From JACCUZ01 sp038246575 (GTDB lineage: Bacteria > Actinomycetota > Actinomycetes > JACCUZ01): DNA of 7,569 bases. Under the pieces are notes generated by a model. That model was not told where the DNA came from. It saw only the letters and a list, made by a program, of their open reading frames with translations, and made no database searches. The stretch is from NCBI GenBank assembly GCA_038246575.1, contig JBBRVU010000193.1, positions 1 through 7,569 of the forward strand, read 5' to 3'. Positions 5,455 to 7,569 of the stretch are shown here, piece after piece. How positions within the stretch are numbered: the first letter of the stretch is position 1; every line of letters starts with the position of its first letter. The position numbers and the translations under genes are program-made.

Positions 5455-6201
5455 ATGTCGCGGGTGACCGACGTGCCGCTGGTGATCGACCGCTCCAGCC
5501 CGGTGCCGCTGTACTACCAGGTGGCTCGTCAGATCGAGGGTGCCATCGACCGCGGCGAGCTGAGTCCAGGGCAGCGGTTGGACAACGAGATCGACCTCGC
5601 CGACCGCTACGGCCTGTCCCGTCCCACGTTGCGCAAGGCGATCGAGGAGCTGGTGCGCAAAGGCCTGCTCGTCCGCAAACGTGGCGTCGGCACCCAGGTG
5701 GTGCACGGCACGGTCAAGCGACCGGTCGAGCTGTCCAGTCTGTTCGACGACCTGGCCGGCTCCGACCAGCGCCCGGCCACCCGGGTGCTGGCGTGCGCCC
5801 CGGTGAGCGCCGACGAGTCGGTCGCTGCGGCCCTTGGCCTCGGCGTCGGAGACCAGGTCGTGCACCTGGAGCGGCTGCGCTCTGCTCGCGACGAACCGCT
5901 GGCGATCATGAGCAACTGGCTGCCGACCGACCTCGGCGCGCTGACCGACGACCTGCTCGCGTCGCACGGTCTCTACGCGCTGCTGCGGTCCTACGGGGTG
6001 CACCTGCGGATCGCGAACCAGCGCATCGGGGCGAGCACGGCCACCGCCCGGCAGGCCCGCCTGCTGGAGACGCGCAAGGGGGCGGCCCTGCTGACGATGG
6101 AGCGCTCGACGTACGACGACACCGGGCGCCCGGTCGAGCTCGGCCGGCACGTGTACCGGGCCGACAACTACGCGTTCGAGATCACCGTCGTCGGCCGCTG
6201 A
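5455..6201 (+). CDS. GntR family regulator, HutC/UTRA type, probable inositol operon repressor
   Basis: Transcription factor of 248 residues. The winged helix-turn-helix covers residues 14-82: VPLYYQVARQIEGAI (17-31), the GELSPGQRLDNEIDLADRYGLSRPTLRKAIEEL stretch (34-66) with the recognition helix near 54-66, and the wing GLLVRKRGVGTQVV (70-83). From about residue 95 to 245 it has a UTRA effector domain, with RVLACAPVSAD (110-120), HLERLRSARDEPLAIMSNWLP (137-157) and the closing YRADNYAFEITV segment (234-245). The ATG at 5455 has AGGGAG (5443-5448) 6 nt upstream. The open frame extends far upstream, but that part overlaps iolG antisense and the promoters. Divergent placement from iolG, with operator-like sites between, suggests it represses both itself and the operon and responds to an inositol pathway intermediate. 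The effector cannot be read from the sequence. Confidence 0.92.
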   Translation: MSRVTDVPLVIDRSSPVPLYYQVARQIEGAIDRGELSPGQRLDNEIDLADRYGLSRPTLRKAIEELVRKGLLVRKRGVGTQVVHGTVKRPVELSSLFDDLAGSDQRPATRVLACAPVSADESVAAALGLGVGDQVVHLERLRSARDEPLAIMSNWLPTDLGALTDDLLASHGLYALLRSYGVHLRIANQRIGASTATARQARLLETRKGAALLTMERSTYDDTGRPVELGRHVYRADNYAFEITVVGR

Positions 6202-6204
6202 CGG

Positions 6205-7569
6205 TCAGGCCTTGCCGCTGGTGACGCGGTAGACGTCGAACACCCCGTCCACCCCGCGCACGGCCTTGAGCACGTGACCGAGGTGCTTGGGGTCACCCAT
6301 CTCGAAGGTGAACCGTGAGATGGCCACCCTGTCCCGGGTGGTCGTCACGGATGCCGAGAGGATGTTGACGTGCTGGTCGGAGAGCACCCGGGTGACGTCG
6401 GAGAGCAGGCGAGAGCGGTCCAGCGCCTCGACCTGGATGGCCACCAGGAAGACCGAGGACGCTGACGGCGACCACTCGACCTCGACCATCCGGTCGGCGT
6501 CGGCACCCAGTGCCACGGCGTTGACGCAGTCGGCCCGGTGGACCGACACACCGCTCCCCCGGGTGACGAACCCCACGATCGCGTCGCCCGGTACGGGCGT
6601 GCAGCAGCGCGCCAGCTTCACCCAGATGTCCGAGGTCCCCTTGACCACGACTCCCGGGTCGTTCGCCGTCCGCGGCCGGCGGGTCCGGGCACCAGGCGTG
6701 GTGACCTCGGCGAGGTCCTCGCTCGCGCCGTCCTCGCCGCCGAGCGACTCGACCAGCCGGGAGACGACCGACTGTGCGGACACATGGCTCTCACCGATGG
6801 CGGCGTAGAGCGCGGAGATGTCCGGGTAGCGCAGCTCGTGGGCCATCGCGGTGAGCAGCTCGGTCGTCGCGAGCCGCTGGATCGGCAGGTTCTGCTTGCG
6901 CATCGCCTTGGCGATGGCGTCCTTGCCCTGCTCGATGGCCTCCTCGCGACGCTCCTTGGAGAACCAGGCCTTGATCTTGTTCCGCGCGCGAGGGCTCTTG
7001 ACGAACGCCAGCCAGTCGCGGCTCGGACCGGCGCCGACCGCCTTGGAGGTGAACACCTCGACCAGGTCGCCGTTGTCGAGGGTGGACTCGAGGGCCACCA
7101 GGCGGCCGTTGACCCGCGCGCCGATGCACCGGTGCCCGACCTCGGTGTGCACGGCGTAGGCGAAGTCGACCGGGGTGGCGCCCGCCGGGAGCGCGATGAC
7201 GTCGCCCTTCGGCGTGAACACGTAGACCTCGGCGGACTTGAGGTCGAAGCGCAGGCTCTCGAGGAACTCCCCCGGATCCTCGGTCTCCTTCTGCCAGTCC
7301 AGCAGCTGACGCAACCAGGCCATGTCGTTCGCGCCGGTGTCGTCGACCTCGGCGGCGCGGCCGCGCGCGGTCGCCACCCCGGTGGGAGCCGACGAGTCCT
7401 CCTTGTACTTCCAGTGCGCCGCCACGCCGTACTCCGCGCGCCGGTGCATTGCGAAGGTGCGGATCTGCAGCTCGACCGGCTTGCCCTCGGGACCGATGAC
7501 CGTCGTGTGCAGCGACTGGTACATGTTGAACTTGGGCATCGCGATGTAGTCCTTGAACCGGCCGGGCAC
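6205..7569 (-). CDS. relA: Bifunctional (p)ppGpp synthetase/hydrolase Rel, C-terminal part
   Basis: Stringent-response enzyme that makes and degrades (p)ppGpp. Only 454 residues are visible. The hydrolase domain and most of the synthetase domain lie beyond the right edge, and the GTG at the edge is an internal valine codon, not a start. Visible in order: end of the synthetase domain (1-55, with GRFKDYIAMPKFNMYQSLHTTV, VELQIRT and AEYGVAAHWKYK); TGS domain (about 114-176, VFTPKGDVIALPAGATPVDFAY, ARVNG, VEVFT); helical domain (about 177-310, with DWLAFVKSPRARNKIKAWF); the zinc-finger-like domain (311-350, with CC at 322-323 and HRADC at 344-348); and a C-terminal ACT domain (about 374-450). The ribosome-sensing C-terminal half is therefore intact. 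The stop codon is 3 nt from that of gntR, leaving no room for a terminator outside the coding sequences. Confidence 0.97.
   Translation of the reverse strand: MPGRFKDYIAMPKFNMYQSLHTTVIGPEGKPVELQIRTFAMHRRAEYGVAAHWKYKEDSSAPTGVATARGRAAEVDDTGANDMAWLRQLLDWQKETEDPGEFLESLRFDLKSAEVYVFTPKGDVIALPAGATPVDFAYAVHTEVGHRCIGARVNGRLVALESTLDNGDLVEVFTSKAVGAGPSRDWLAFVKSPRARNKIKAWFSKERREEAIEQGKDAIAKAMRKQNLPIQRLATTELLTAMAHELRYPDISALYAAIGESHVSAQSVVSRLVESLGGEDGASEDLAEVTTPGARTRRPRTANDPGVVVKGTSDIWVKLARCCTPVPGDAIVGFVTRGSGVSVHRADCVNAVALGADADRMVEVEWSPSASSVFLVAIQVEALDRSRLLSDVTRVLSDQHVNILSASVTTTRDRVAISRFTFEMGDPKHLGHVLKAVRGVDGVFDVYRVTSGKA

Noticed and set aside
5371..6150. 259-codon frame antisense to gntR
   Set aside because: A shadow of the GntR coding frame with no recognisable domain.
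7567..7569. GTG as the start of the rel gene
   Set aside because: It falls in the middle of the synthetase domain. The hydrolase and synthetase parts must lie beyond the window.

Overview
The window comes from a high-GC Actinomycetota chromosome. The evidence is strongly GC-biased third codon positions, GTG starts, tightly packed genes, a long Rel-type (p)ppGpp synthetase/hydrolase next to a secreted-type cyclophilin, and an actinobacterial style of myo-inositol gene set. A Nocardioides-like or other Propionibacteriales host would fit, but the genus cannot be fixed from the sequence alone.

Layout. (1) Positions 2-2114, plus strand: the 3' part of a cyclophilin-type peptidyl-prolyl isomerase gene, followed one base later by a DUF349-repeat protein with a Pro/Glu/Ala-rich N-terminus. 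(2) Positions 2115-2262: a 148-bp convergent gap with two weak GC hairpins. (3) Positions 2263-5273, minus strand: a myo-inositol catabolism operon read iolG, an iolE-like remnant, iolC, then a Cgl0159-type aldolase. All junctions overlap (ATGA, GTGA and an 8-nt overlap). (4) Positions 5274-5454: a divergent regulatory region with two candidate operators, each lying on the -35 box of one of the two divergent promoters. (5) Positions 5455-6201, plus strand: a GntR/HutC-type regulator that probably controls the operon. (6) Positions 6205-7569, minus strand: the C-terminal 454 codons of rel (relA/spoT homologue), whose stop codon is only 3 nt from that of gntR.

How it works together. IolG would oxidise inositol to 2-keto-inositol (scyllo-inosose), IolC would phosphorylate 5-dehydro-2-deoxygluconate, and the aldolase would plausibly split the product. 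The intermediate steps (IolE, IolD, IolB) are not encoded here. IolE-type sequence survives only as a 141-bp scar with two compensating frameshifts between iolG and iolC, so the pathway must be completed elsewhere or be non-functional at this locus.

The most interesting points are this scar, which still preserves both stop/start overlaps; the placing of a sugar-catabolic block between rel and the cyclophilin gene, which lie side by side and convergent in Mycobacterium tuberculosis; and the paired operators on the divergent -35 boxes. I saw no CRISPR array, insertion sequence, tRNA, rRNA or clearly novel defence-like system.
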